Shown: positions 54,390 through 62,585 of the stretch, in pieces
How positions within the stretch are numbered: the stretch's first letter is position 1
How the letters are laid out: the number at the start of each line of letters is the position of its first letter
NCBI RefSeq assembly: GCF_000507185.2
Contig: NZ_AYTM02000002.1
Span: 457,501 to 521,500, forward strand
DNA: 64,000 nt
From: Pseudomonas syringae KCTC 12500
GTDB taxonomy: Bacteria; Pseudomonadota; Gammaproteobacteria; Pseudomonadales; Pseudomonadaceae
Reading direction: 5' to 3'
The notes under the pieces: model-generated
Seen by the model: only the letters and a program-made list of their open reading frames with translations
Databases searched by the model: none
Told to the model about the DNA's origin: nothing
Program-made: the position numbers and the translations under genes

Positions 54390-55178
54390 ATGACAACGCC
54401 ATCCACTGTTCTCATTACCGGTGCTTCCAGCGGCATCGGCGCGGTATATGCCGAACGCTTTGCCCGTCGCGGTCACAATCTCGTGATGGTCGCTCGTGAC
54501 AAGGCACGTCTTGATGCCCTGGCAACACGCCTTCGTGAAGAAAACGGCGTTGCCGTTGAAGTCATCCAGGCGGATTTGACTCAATCTGCCGATCTCACAG
54601 CTCTGGAAACCCGTCTGCGTGAGGACGCCAGCATCGATGTGCTGATCAACAACGCGGGCATTGCCCAATCCGGAGGGTTCGTTCAACAGAACGCCGAGTC
54701 CATCGACAAGCTTGTCGCACTCAATATCGTCGCCCTGACACGCCTTGCGGCCGCCGTGGCCCCGCGTTTCGCGCAGTCCAGCTCGGGCTCGATCGTCAAC
54801 CTCGGATCGGTGGTGGGTTTTGCGCCAGAGTTCGGCATGTCGGTCTACGGTGCGACCAAGGCCTACGTACTGTTCCTTTCCCAGGGAATGAACGTGGAAC
54901 TGGCGCTCAAGGGCGTATACGTCCAGGCGGTGCTTCCGGCGGCCACGCGCACCGAAATCTGGGAGCGTGCGGGGATCGATCTGAACACTATTGCAGAGGT
55001 GATGGACGTCGAAGAGCTGGTTGATGCAGCACTGGTGGGTTTCGACCGCCGCGAACAGGTGACCATTCCACCGCTGCATGTGGCGGGGCGTTGGGACTCG
55101 CTGGATGAGGCGCGACTAGGGCTGATGTCGGACATTCGACAGGCTCAGGCGGCCGAGCGCTATCGCCCGCAAGCCTGA
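54390..55178 (+). CDS. Short-chain dehydrogenase/reductase
   Basis: 262 residues, classical SDR: TGASSGIG for NAD(P), NNAG, Ser of VNLGSVVG and YGATK (Tyr-x-x-x-Lys). The Arg after the second strand (VARDKARLDAL) suggests NADP(H). The start is 60 bp before the quinone-oxidoreductase-like gene's region and the genes run in one direction to 57117, so it probably heads an operon of three oxidoreductases. The substrate is unknown. Confidence 0.9.
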   Translation: MTTPSTVLITGASSGIGAVYAERFARRGHNLVMVARDKARLDALATRLREENGVAVEVIQADLTQSADLTALETRLREDASIDVLINNAGIAQSGGFVQQNAESIDKLVALNIVALTRLAAAVAPRFAQSSSGSIVNLGSVVGFAPEFGMSVYGATKAYVLFLSQGMNVELALKGVYVQAVLPAATRTEIWERAGIDLNTIAEVMDVEELVDAALVGFDRREQVTIPPLHVAGRWDSLDEARLGLMSDIRQAQAAERYRPQA

Positions 55179-55237
55179 AGCGAATCAAACCGCGGCAGAT
55201 GCACATCCTTGTTCGACGACACTGGAATCAGAGCGTC

Positions 55238-56239
55238 ATGAAAGCACTGACATTTGAGAATTACGGCAAGTCGCCTGAGATTGCGATTACCCACGTACCC
55301 ATACCCGCCATCAAACCTGACGAACTGTTGGTGGAGGTTCACGCGGCCGGGTTGAACCCGATCGACAACATCATCACTACGGGTGTCTTCAAGTCGGTGG
55401 TGAAGATGCAACTACCGGCCACCATGGGCAGCGATCTGGCGGGCGTGGTCATTCAAGTGGGCAGCGCAGTCACTCGATTCAAGGCAGGCGACGCGGTATT
55501 CGCGAGCCTGTTCGAACTGGGTGGGGGCGCCATCGCCGAGTTCGCCGCCGTACCGGAACACGCTGCCGCGTTGAAGCCCGCCAACCTGGACTTTGTTCAG
55601 GCAGCCTCCATCCCGATGGTCGGGCTTACGTCGTGGCAGGCATTCAAAGATCGCGCCCCTCTTCAAGCGGGCCAGAAGGTGTTCATACCGGCCGGGTCTG
55701 GAGGTATCGGCACCTTCGCCATCCAGCTGGCCAAACACCTGGGCGCCACAGTGGCCACGACCACCAGCACAGGAAATATGGCGCTGGTTCGTAGCCTGGG
55801 GCCAGATGAAGTGGTGAATTACAAAGAGCAGGCATTCGAACAGGTGCTACACGACGTTGACCTGGTGCTTGGCACCACCCGGGGAGACGACCTTGAAAGA
55901 GCTGTCGGCATCCTCAAGCCCGGCGGCAGGATCGTATCCCTGGTCGGCCCGCTGGATACGGCATTCGCCAAGGCTCGGCGGATGAATGCCTTCTTCACCT
56001 TCGTATTCGGGTTGATGAGCCGCAGGATCACGCGCCTGGCCAGAAAGAAGAGTGTGTCGTACTCGTTTCTGTTTGTCCGCGCGGATGGCGCTCAACTTGG
56101 CGACATTGCCAGGTTACTCGAAAGTGGCCAGATAAAACCGGTGATTGACAGCGTCTTTGCGTTTGAACAGGCCCGCGAAGGGCTTGAATACCTGGGTCGG
56201 GGCCGCGCCAAAGGCAAGGTCGTTGTAAAAATCAGATAG
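55238..56239 (+). CDS. NADP-dependent quinone-oxidoreductase-like MDR protein
   Basis: 333 residues of the zinc-free MDR branch: the N-terminal GroES-like domain has VEVHAAGLNPIDNII without catalytic Cys, and the NADPH motif is FIPAGSGGIGTFAIQLAKHLGA. Members reduce quinones or activated double bonds. ATG 55238 aligns with the family start. It belongs to the SDR-flanked operon. Confidence 0.9.
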   Translation: MKALTFENYGKSPEIAITHVPIPAIKPDELLVEVHAAGLNPIDNIITTGVFKSVVKMQLPATMGSDLAGVVIQVGSAVTRFKAGDAVFASLFELGGGAIAEFAAVPEHAAALKPANLDFVQAASIPMVGLTSWQAFKDRAPLQAGQKVFIPAGSGGIGTFAIQLAKHLGATVATTTSTGNMALVRSLGPDEVVNYKEQAFEQVLHDVDLVLGTTRGDDLERAVGILKPGGRIVSLVGPLDTAFAKARRMNAFFTFVFGLMSRRITRLARKKSVSYSFLFVRADGAQLGDIARLLESGQIKPVIDSVFAFEQAREGLEYLGRGRAKGKVVVKIR

Positions 56240-56304
56240 GCACCTATTCGACGCCCCGCTCAACCACCCTTCAGGCCCGCGCCTGTCGAGCATTGGAGTA
56301 TCAA

Positions 56305-57117
56305 ATGAACACCTCTTCCGAAAGAACCGCCATCGTCACGGGTGCATCATCGGGCATCGGTCGCGCTACCGCCGAGGCCTTGGCGCGCTCGGGGTACACC
56401 GTGTTTGGCACCAGCCGCAAAGCCGGTGAAAGTGAGGCACAGGTCTCCATGCTGACCTGCGATGTCACGGATGACGATTCTGTCCGCGCGCTCGTTGCCA
56501 CCGTCCTCGCGCAAACCGGGCGTATCGACCTGCTGGTCAACAATGCCGGCATCGGTATGCTGGGCGGCGCCGAGGAGTTCTCGATCCCGCAAGTACAGGC
56601 ACTGTTCGACGTCAATCTGTTTGGCGTCATGCGCATGACCAACGCAGTACTGCCATCAATGCGCCAACGAGGTCAGGGCCGCATTATCAATATCGGCTCG
56701 GTCCTGGGACTGATACCGGCGCCCTATTCGGCTCATTATTCGGCCGTCAAACATGCCCTGGAAGGCTATTCGGAATCACTCGATCATGAAATTCGTGCCT
56801 TCAACGTCCGGGTCTCGGTCATTGAGCCGGCCTACGTACGCACCGTCTTCGATCAAAATGGCATCGAGCCTGACTCGCAGTTGCAGGCGTACGATCAGGC
56901 GCGAGCCAGTGTCCGTGCATTGCTCGCCGATGTCATGCCGACAGCCGACCTGCCCGAGGTTGTCGCAGCGGTGGTGCTGAAAGCGGCGAGCGATGTTCGT
57001 CCCCGGCATCGATACACCGCCGGCAAGACCGCCCGACAAATCAGCCTGCTACGGCGCTTCGCGCCTGCCGGGGCGTTCGATAAGAGCTTGCGCAAGCAGT
57101 TTCGCTTGCCGGAGTGA
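56305..57117 (+). CDS. Short-chain dehydrogenase/reductase
   Basis: 270 residues: TGASSGIGRA, NNAGIGM, the catalytic Ser in INIGSVLG and YSAVKHALEGYSESL. It has the longer C terminus of SDRs with DHRS-like basic tails (KTARQISLLRRFAP). GGAG lies 6 bases before ATG 56305. It is the third oxidoreductase of the operon and convergent with the TetR gene behind it. Confidence 0.9.
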   Translation: MNTSSERTAIVTGASSGIGRATAEALARSGYTVFGTSRKAGESEAQVSMLTCDVTDDDSVRALVATVLAQTGRIDLLVNNAGIGMLGGAEEFSIPQVQALFDVNLFGVMRMTNAVLPSMRQRGQGRIINIGSVLGLIPAPYSAHYSAVKHALEGYSESLDHEIRAFNVRVSVIEPAYVRTVFDQNGIEPDSQLQAYDQARASVRALLADVMPTADLPEVVAAVVLKAASDVRPRHRYTAGKTARQISLLRRFAPAGAFDKSLRKQFRLPE

Positions 57118-57173
57118 ATGGCGTGGGTCGGGTTGGCAGCTTCTCGAATTCGAGTGTCAGCGCCGTTCCACAC

Positions 57174-57740
57174 TCATTGGTTCGGCAACGGCCCACAGGC
57201 ACGATAGGTGTCGATCAACGTGTCAAACAGGGAAATGTCCGACCTGCTTCTGGCAACCAGTTGAGCGCCCGCCACAGCGGAAAAAATGGCCTGCGCCCGC
57301 ACCTCGCTGTCCGAGGGCGTGCAAATGTTCGCGGCCACCAGAAGCTTGCTCAGCCAGGCAATGTTGACTTGGGCAAACAGCTGCATTTCCTCAGTCATCT
57401 CCGGCGGCAGGTTGTCGGTTTCAGCGCCTACGAAAGTGCCCAGGCAAAGGCGGTTTTCAACCTCCAGCGAACGCCGGAAAATTTCCGGGAAACGCTGTAA
57501 CGCTTCGCCGGGATCGGGGGTTTCTGCGGAGATCGTCTCGAGTGCAGCGGCACCGTCCTGCCAGTATCGCCTGGCAACCGCGACACCCAGATCAGCCTTG
57601 CTGGGGAAGTGGTAGTAAATACTGGCCGGCTTGATTCCGACCTGGGCGGCCAGATCGCGAAAGTTCAGGCCGTTGTAGCCCTGCGACTGGGCAATGTTTC
57701 TCGCAGCAAGCAGAATCGCCTCACGGGCGTTGATGGTCAT
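57174..57740 (-). CDS. TetR-family repressor of the GST gene
   Basis: 188 residues. DNA-binding region: LNFRDLAAQVGIKPASIYYHFPSKADLGVAV; the C terminus is of the TetR_C_11/AcuR-like kind. AAGG lies 7 bases before ATG 57740. GTTAGGTAG is found upstream of its own gene (57808-57816), and two full palindromes of the same half-site stand before the GST gene at 58640, which links the two. Confidence 0.9.
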   Translation of the reverse strand: MTINAREAILLAARNIAQSQGYNGLNFRDLAAQVGIKPASIYYHFPSKADLGVAVARRYWQDGAAALETISAETPDPGEALQRFPEIFRRSLEVENRLCLGTFVGAETDNLPPEMTEEMQLFAQVNIAWLSKLLVAANICTPSDSEVRAQAIFSAVAGAQLVARSRSDISLFDTLIDTYRACGPLPNQ

Positions 57741-57807
57741 CGTAGTGCCTTGTACTTCGGACGCGTTTCTGGAGACCGACACATGCTAATTCAAAAACCT
57801 GCCTTTT

Positions 57808-57816
57808 GTTAGGTAG
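57808..57816. promoter_or_regulatory. Half operator upstream of the TetR gene
   Basis: GTTAGGTAG, the half-site of the two palindromes in front of the GST gene; the other arm is degenerate (CTGCCTTTT). 68 bp upstream of the TetR start. Confidence 0.6.
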
Positions 57817-57938
57817 AAAGACGGTGTAGCGCATGGCTGCTGAACGGCCATCGTCGGTTTCTCCCAAGCTGCAACGGCTATCGCCGGGAACATCCTGCTT
57901 GACGTTCCCGGCGATAAGGTGCGCGTACAACAGCTCAA

Positions 57939-58640
57939 TCATTCGGCCGGGGAGTCCAGCTCAGGAATACCGCTGCTGCGATCAGCATAAGCCGCCTGGA
58001 AAGCCGGACGCTTCTGCCAGCGCTGCCAGTACAGGTCCAGGAACTCGAAACGCTCATCCAGTGGCGTGGCGTTGACCGGGAACTTGGAGAAGGCAATGGC
58101 GGTTGCAAGCGTGATGTCCGCGAACGTTGGCGCATCGCCGCCCAGCAGCCACTCGCGACCATCGGACAAATGACGATTGACCAATGCCGCATGGCTCAGC
58201 GCCTCTTTGCGGCAATGCTCGCCCCATGCTTCGTTCTTGGTCAGTTCAAGCTTGAAACCGAGGCCGGTGTGCAGCACGTGAAAGGCCGTAACGATCCGAT
58301 AGAGGATATGCACCCAGATGCGGTTATCCCACATGTTGTCGAGGCCCTGCTCCAGAGCGCCCTCGCCCATGATCTTGCGGCCCGGATAAGCCTGATCCAG
58401 ATAGCGAGCGATAGCGGCCGTCTCGGAAATGAAGCTGCCGTCTGCCAGTTCCAGGGTCGGTGTTTCACCCCACGGGTTCATGTTCAGGTGACGCCAGCCA
58501 CGCTGCTCTCCGCCCGGCGTCATGTCATAAATGGTTTCGTCGAACTGATCGGCAATGCCTTTTTCGTGGATGAACAAACGCAGGCGTTGAGGATTCGGAA
58601 AAGCCGAAGGAGAGGTGAAAAGTCGCAATTTAGAGGTCAT
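57939..58640 (-). CDS. Glutathione S-transferase
   Basis: 233 residues. The thioredoxin-like N domain has SPSAFPNPQRLRLFIHEK, the cis-Pro region GETPTLELADGS and the glutathione-binding FISETAAIARYLD; the helical C domain has GDAPTFADITLATAIAF (N-capping Asp). It conjugates glutathione to electrophiles or reduces such adducts. Two perfect palindromes upstream show control by the TetR protein encoded downstream. Confidence 0.92.
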   Translation of the reverse strand: MTSKLRLFTSPSAFPNPQRLRLFIHEKGIADQFDETIYDMTPGGEQRGWRHLNMNPWGETPTLELADGSFISETAAIARYLDQAYPGRKIMGEGALEQGLDNMWDNRIWVHILYRIVTAFHVLHTGLGFKLELTKNEAWGEHCRKEALSHAALVNRHLSDGREWLLGGDAPTFADITLATAIAFSKFPVNATPLDERFEFLDLYWQRWQKRPAFQAAYADRSSGIPELDSPAE

Positions 58641-58669
58641 GGTCGGGCCTGTGAGGTAGGGTAGAAAAC

Positions 58670-58691
58670 CTACCTAACTATCGTTAGGTAG
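58670..58691. promoter_or_regulatory. TetR operator 1 of the GST gene
   Basis: CTACCTAAC, four bases, GTTAGGTAG: a perfect 9-bp inverted repeat 30 bp upstream of the GST start, so a bound repressor would block transcription or its start. Confidence 0.82.
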
Positions 58692-58725
58692 CCATACCGT
58701 AGCGGTACTTTTGCACCGAGTCAAC

Positions 58726-58751
58726 GTCTACCTAACATTTGTTAGGTAGAC
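58726..58751. promoter_or_regulatory. TetR operator 2 of the GST gene
   Basis: GTCTACCTAAC, four bases, GTTAGGTAGAC: a perfect 11-bp inverted repeat centred 58 bp from operator 1. Confidence 0.82.
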
Positions 58752-58978
58752 CATATTTGGCTCGGCTGATCAGCAAGCCTAGCAACCGGACAGAATTGTG
58801 CTGAAAATGCAGCCTTCAGGCATGGGTTGGCCCGCATTGACAGCGCTCAAACGTGAGCGCCTTGATATCCTGTGCGCCGATCTCGGGCGGCCAGTGAATG
58901 CTGCTCAAAAACGTACAAGACCCAGGCTCGAACCACAGGCCTTGCCAGGCCGCATCGCGCAGAGAAGAAGGAAAAAGA

Positions 58979-61390
58979 ATGCAGCACGCTTCGCTGAACC
59001 GTTTTCGTACCGGGTTGCTCGCCTTGCTCTTGCTGTGCGTGACCTTGCCGGCCCTGGCCCAGAATGCCCCCGCGCCCCAGGCCGATAGTGCCAGCAGCGC
59101 AGCGCCTGCCGTGGTTGTCCCAAGCCTGGATGATCTGAACCAACAGCTCGATCAGATCCGTCAGAAAGTGACGGGCAGTGCCAACGATGACCTGCTTTCA
59201 AGCCTGCGTCAGGCGGCTTTGCAGGTTCAGAAACAAGCCGACAATCTGGTTGCGCAGCAAGCTGTCGACATCGAACACCTGAATGATCAGCTCAACATTC
59301 TCGGGCCGGTGCAACCGGACGAAGCGCAAAGCCTGACCAGTCAGCGCAAGACGTTGACCGCACAGAAAAACGCGCTGGTCAATGATGAACGTCAGACCAA
59401 TGAGCTAAGCCAGTCAGCCCGGGATCTGGCCACGCAGATATTCAACCTGCGCCGCAGCCTCTTCGATTCACAGATCAGCACGCGCACGGCGAGCCCGCTC
59501 AGTTCGGCATTCTGGTCCACGCTGATTCGCCCGACCGATGACGACCTGGGACGCCTGAACAGGCTTCTGGTGGACGTGCGCCAGGTGCTCAATAACGCGA
59601 TGGCACCGGACAACCGTGTGCAATTCATCAGCGTGGTGCTGGGCGCATTGTTCATCTGGGTGGTTGTCCGGCGACTGCTGGAGCGCCTGCTGATCTGGGC
59701 GATGATTCGCTGGCTGCCCGAAGGCCGCCTGCGCCGCAGTGCTCTGGCCCTGGCTGTCGGGCTGTCGACCATTCTTACCATCACCATTGCCACTTCCTTG
59801 CTGCGCTGGGGAATCGTCCACAACGCGGTGCTCAGCAATGACGTAGTCAATCTGCTCGATCAGGTGCAGACGCTGATTACCTTCTGCGCCTTCATCGTCG
59901 GTCTGGGCCGCGCGCTGTTGATGCTGGCACACGCCTCGTGGCGCCTGCCGCAAATTCCTGACCAGATCGCCACCGCATTGGGCCGCTTCCCCCCTGCCCT
60001 GGCGCTGGCACTGATGGTCATCGGCACACAGGAGCGAATCAACAGTGTGATTGCCAGCAGCCTGGCCCTGACGGTTGCGGTCAATGGCCTGACGGCACTG
60101 GCGGTTTCGCTGGTATTCTTCTACGCCCTGTTGCGCTACCGCCGTACCCGCCGCCGCTTTGAGCTGGAGCGCCCGGCAGGCTTCGCCGGGCTGATTCCGT
60201 TTATCGTCGCGGTGTGGGTCGGCCTGAGTTTGCTGGCGTTGCTGAGCGGCTACCTGACGCTGGCTTACTTTCTGGCAGTGAAACTGCTCTGGGTCAGCGT
60301 AGTGGCGTCCACTGCGTACCTGCTGATCGCCTGCTTCGGTGACATCTGCGAAACCCTCCTGTCGCCCAAACAACCTGGCGGCCTGGCGCTGGGCTCAGCG
60401 CTGGGTTTGTCCACTCGCCATCAGGCGCAGGCAAGTACCGTGCTGGCCGGCATAGGCCGCACTTTGCTGCTGCTCACCGCTGTCCTGCTGGCGTTCCTGC
60501 CCTCAGGGTCGAGCCCGGGCGATCTGCTCGCCAGCTTTACTCAGCTGGATGTCACGTCCAAATCCATGGGCAACCTGAACATTGTCCCCAGCGACATTCT
60601 GGTGGCATTGGTCTGCCTGGTCGTCGGCCTGCTGAGTGTGCGTGTACTCAAGGAATGGTTTGGAGAACGCCTGCTGCCCGAAACCAACATGGACGCAGGC
60701 ATGCAGGCCTCGCTGGTGACCCTGATCGGTTACATCGGCTTTGTGCTGGTGGTGGCCGTGGTGATGTCCACACTCAACATCAGCCTCACCAACCTGACCT
60801 GGGTGGTCAGTGCGCTGTCGGTGGGGATAGGTTTCGGCCTGCAAGCCATTGTGCAGAACTTCATCTCCGGCCTGATTCTGCTGACCGAGCGTCCGGTCAA
60901 AGTCGGCGACTGGGTAAGCCTGGCGGGGGTCGAAGGAGATATTCGCCGGATCAACGTCCGCGCGACCGAAATCCAGATGGGCGACCGCTCGACAGTGATC
61001 GTGCCGAACTCGCAGTTCATCACGCAGAACGTGCGCAACGTCACCATGGGCAATGCGCTGGGCGTGGTCGGAATCACCCTTACGCTGCCCCTGGAAACAG
61101 ACGTCCTGCAAATACGCGAACTGCTGTTGCAGGCCTTCACCGAGCATGAAGCCATACTCGATGCGCCAGCGCCTTCAGTCACCTTCAAGGACCTGACCAA
61201 TACCGGTTTGATCATCAGCGCCAGCGGCTACGTGAACAGCCCACGCTCGGTGGGTGGCGCACGGAGTGATCTGTTGTTTACGGTCTTGGGGCGTCTGAGG
61301 GAATTGGGTGTAGCGCTGTCTGCACCGCAGAGCATGGTGTTGATTAATGAGGGGGCTGGGAAGGATGCGGCGGCGGAGGAGAGTCAGTGA
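58979..61390 (+). CDS. Large MscS-family mechanosensitive channel with DUF3772 domain
   Basis: 803 residues. A signal peptide (RTGLLALLLLCVTLPALAQ) is followed by a periplasmic coiled-coil/DUF3772 region (about 50-210), about ten membrane helices, and the conserved MscS pore and beta domain: VGIGFGLQAIVQNFISGLILL, RPVKVGDWVSL, EIQMGDRSTVIVPNSQF. It opens under membrane tension to release solutes in hypo-osmotic shock. AGAAGGAAAA precedes ATG 58979. It is a single gene. Confidence 0.92.
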   Translation: MQHASLNRFRTGLLALLLLCVTLPALAQNAPAPQADSASSAAPAVVVPSLDDLNQQLDQIRQKVTGSANDDLLSSLRQAALQVQKQADNLVAQQAVDIEHLNDQLNILGPVQPDEAQSLTSQRKTLTAQKNALVNDERQTNELSQSARDLATQIFNLRRSLFDSQISTRTASPLSSAFWSTLIRPTDDDLGRLNRLLVDVRQVLNNAMAPDNRVQFISVVLGALFIWVVVRRLLERLLIWAMIRWLPEGRLRRSALALAVGLSTILTITIATSLLRWGIVHNAVLSNDVVNLLDQVQTLITFCAFIVGLGRALLMLAHASWRLPQIPDQIATALGRFPPALALALMVIGTQERINSVIASSLALTVAVNGLTALAVSLVFFYALLRYRRTRRRFELERPAGFAGLIPFIVAVWVGLSLLALLSGYLTLAYFLAVKLLWVSVVASTAYLLIACFGDICETLLSPKQPGGLALGSALGLSTRHQAQASTVLAGIGRTLLLLTAVLLAFLPSGSSPGDLLASFTQLDVTSKSMGNLNIVPSDILVALVCLVVGLLSVRVLKEWFGERLLPETNMDAGMQASLVTLIGYIGFVLVVAVVMSTLNISLTNLTWVVSALSVGIGFGLQAIVQNFISGLILLTERPVKVGDWVSLAGVEGDIRRINVRATEIQMGDRSTVIVPNSQFITQNVRNVTMGNALGVVGITLTLPLETDVLQIRELLLQAFTEHEAILDAPAPSVTFKDLTNTGLIISASGYVNSPRSVGGARSDLLFTVLGRLRELGVALSAPQSMVLINEGAGKDAAAEESQ

Positions 61391-61664
61391 TGTCTCAAGG
61401 ATAAGACGGCACGCAGGGCGCGGCGGTGGTACCGCCGACGTCGGTTCTTAACTGATTAAAACGAGGCAGGAGCTTAATAGGTGAGAATCGATTAATGGAA
61501 AAAGCGCTCATAGTTTTGCTTACGCTCCCAATCACTCACCTCTAACTCGGCATAAAAATCGGCCCAGTGCCCGCAAACTGCGCATCAGAACTACACACAT
61601 TGGTGGCTCAATAGAAATTGAGCAACCAATAAGATTTAAATATTAAGCGCTATCAAAAGCTGAA

Positions 61665-62375
61665 TCACTCCGAGTCTCGGGAAGCAAGCGATAATTCAAT
61701 CAGCTCTATACGATAAGCGTCACGATTAGTGATGAAGCGAATGCACATTGCGCTGATGGAAATTAGAAAAAGGAATGCCATCATTATCGTTACGACTTTA
61801 GTCGAAAGCGGGCTATCCAAGCTTGTCGAAAACAGGGATGACCAGTTACCTTGCGTGAGCATGTTGCCTAATGTGAAATTCAGGACTAAAAGAGAGAACG
61901 CAGCAAATTTTTTACCGTCAGCCTCAATAAAATAACCCAAGCGACGCTCTAGGCGTTTGATTTTTAACTCCAGGTAGTTTTTGGCGCTTTTCAGGCTTTT
62001 CACCTCGTACTGCCTCAGTTGAATTGTATGATGCTGATCATGGTCAATCTCAGCGTCCCTAAGAATGCGTGATCTCTCCTTCCACATCCATATACTGAAT
62101 ACCATAAGAACAGGTGGGCATAGTAAAGACAGTGTTGCAATCAATTGTGAAAGCATGGCACTCCAAATGGCCAACGTCACCCATCCTTCCGACAGCGTGA
62201 AGATAAGCTTGTGCCACAGGGCGAGGAGCACAAGTAAAAAGAATGGTACAGCCGCAGTCATAATTCCATACTTAGAAATACGATCTACGACACTTTCAAA
62301 CTTAGTCAACGCTGCACGAGGGCGATAAGGTTTCATCGTCTCTAAGACATCTAAAACTGTTTTTAGATCTTGCAT
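61665..62375 (-). CDS. Membrane protein of unknown function
   Basis: 236 residues, AT-richer than most of the window. Two N-terminal helices (about 38-60 and 66-95), a charged helical stretch with coiled-coil character (about 100-145: EVKSLKSAKNYLELKIKRL), then two more helices (about 155-175 and 190-215). AAGAGAG precedes the ATG. I recognise no family. It lies 210 bp after the gene at the right edge on the same strand; base composition suggests that both may have been acquired. Confidence 0.65.
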   Translation of the reverse strand: MQDLKTVLDVLETMKPYRPRAALTKFESVVDRISKYGIMTAAVPFFLLVLLALWHKLIFTLSEGWVTLAIWSAMLSQLIATLSLLCPPVLMVFSIWMWKERSRILRDAEIDHDQHHTIQLRQYEVKSLKSAKNYLELKIKRLERRLGYFIEADGKKFAAFSLLVLNFTLGNMLTQGNWSSLFSTSLDSPLSTKVVTIMMAFLFLISISAMCIRFITNRDAYRIELIELSLASRDSE

Positions 62376-62585
62376 AATTCTCTCTTAATAGTTTACGTTC
62401 TGGTTCTGTTGCATGACTATACTCCTAGTCTCTTCTTGTGAGCCCTAGGCCGCTATTACTGTAGCAGCCTAGTATCTTTCGCATGGACTCTTGTGTCTAC
62501 CACTACAGCGAGATGCTCTAATCGCTGCCGATGACTTGCCTAGTTCATACCGAATGCCGACGGCTGAGCCAATACAGCCGAAAGA

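Larger units (their letters stand above)
58641..58978. other. Divergent region GST / MscS channel gene
   Basis: 338 bp. The GST side holds the two operators; the right part (58752-58978) has the promoter of the channel gene. An open frame reaching back from the channel gene to 58898 is judged non-coding. No other element seen. Confidence 0.5.
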
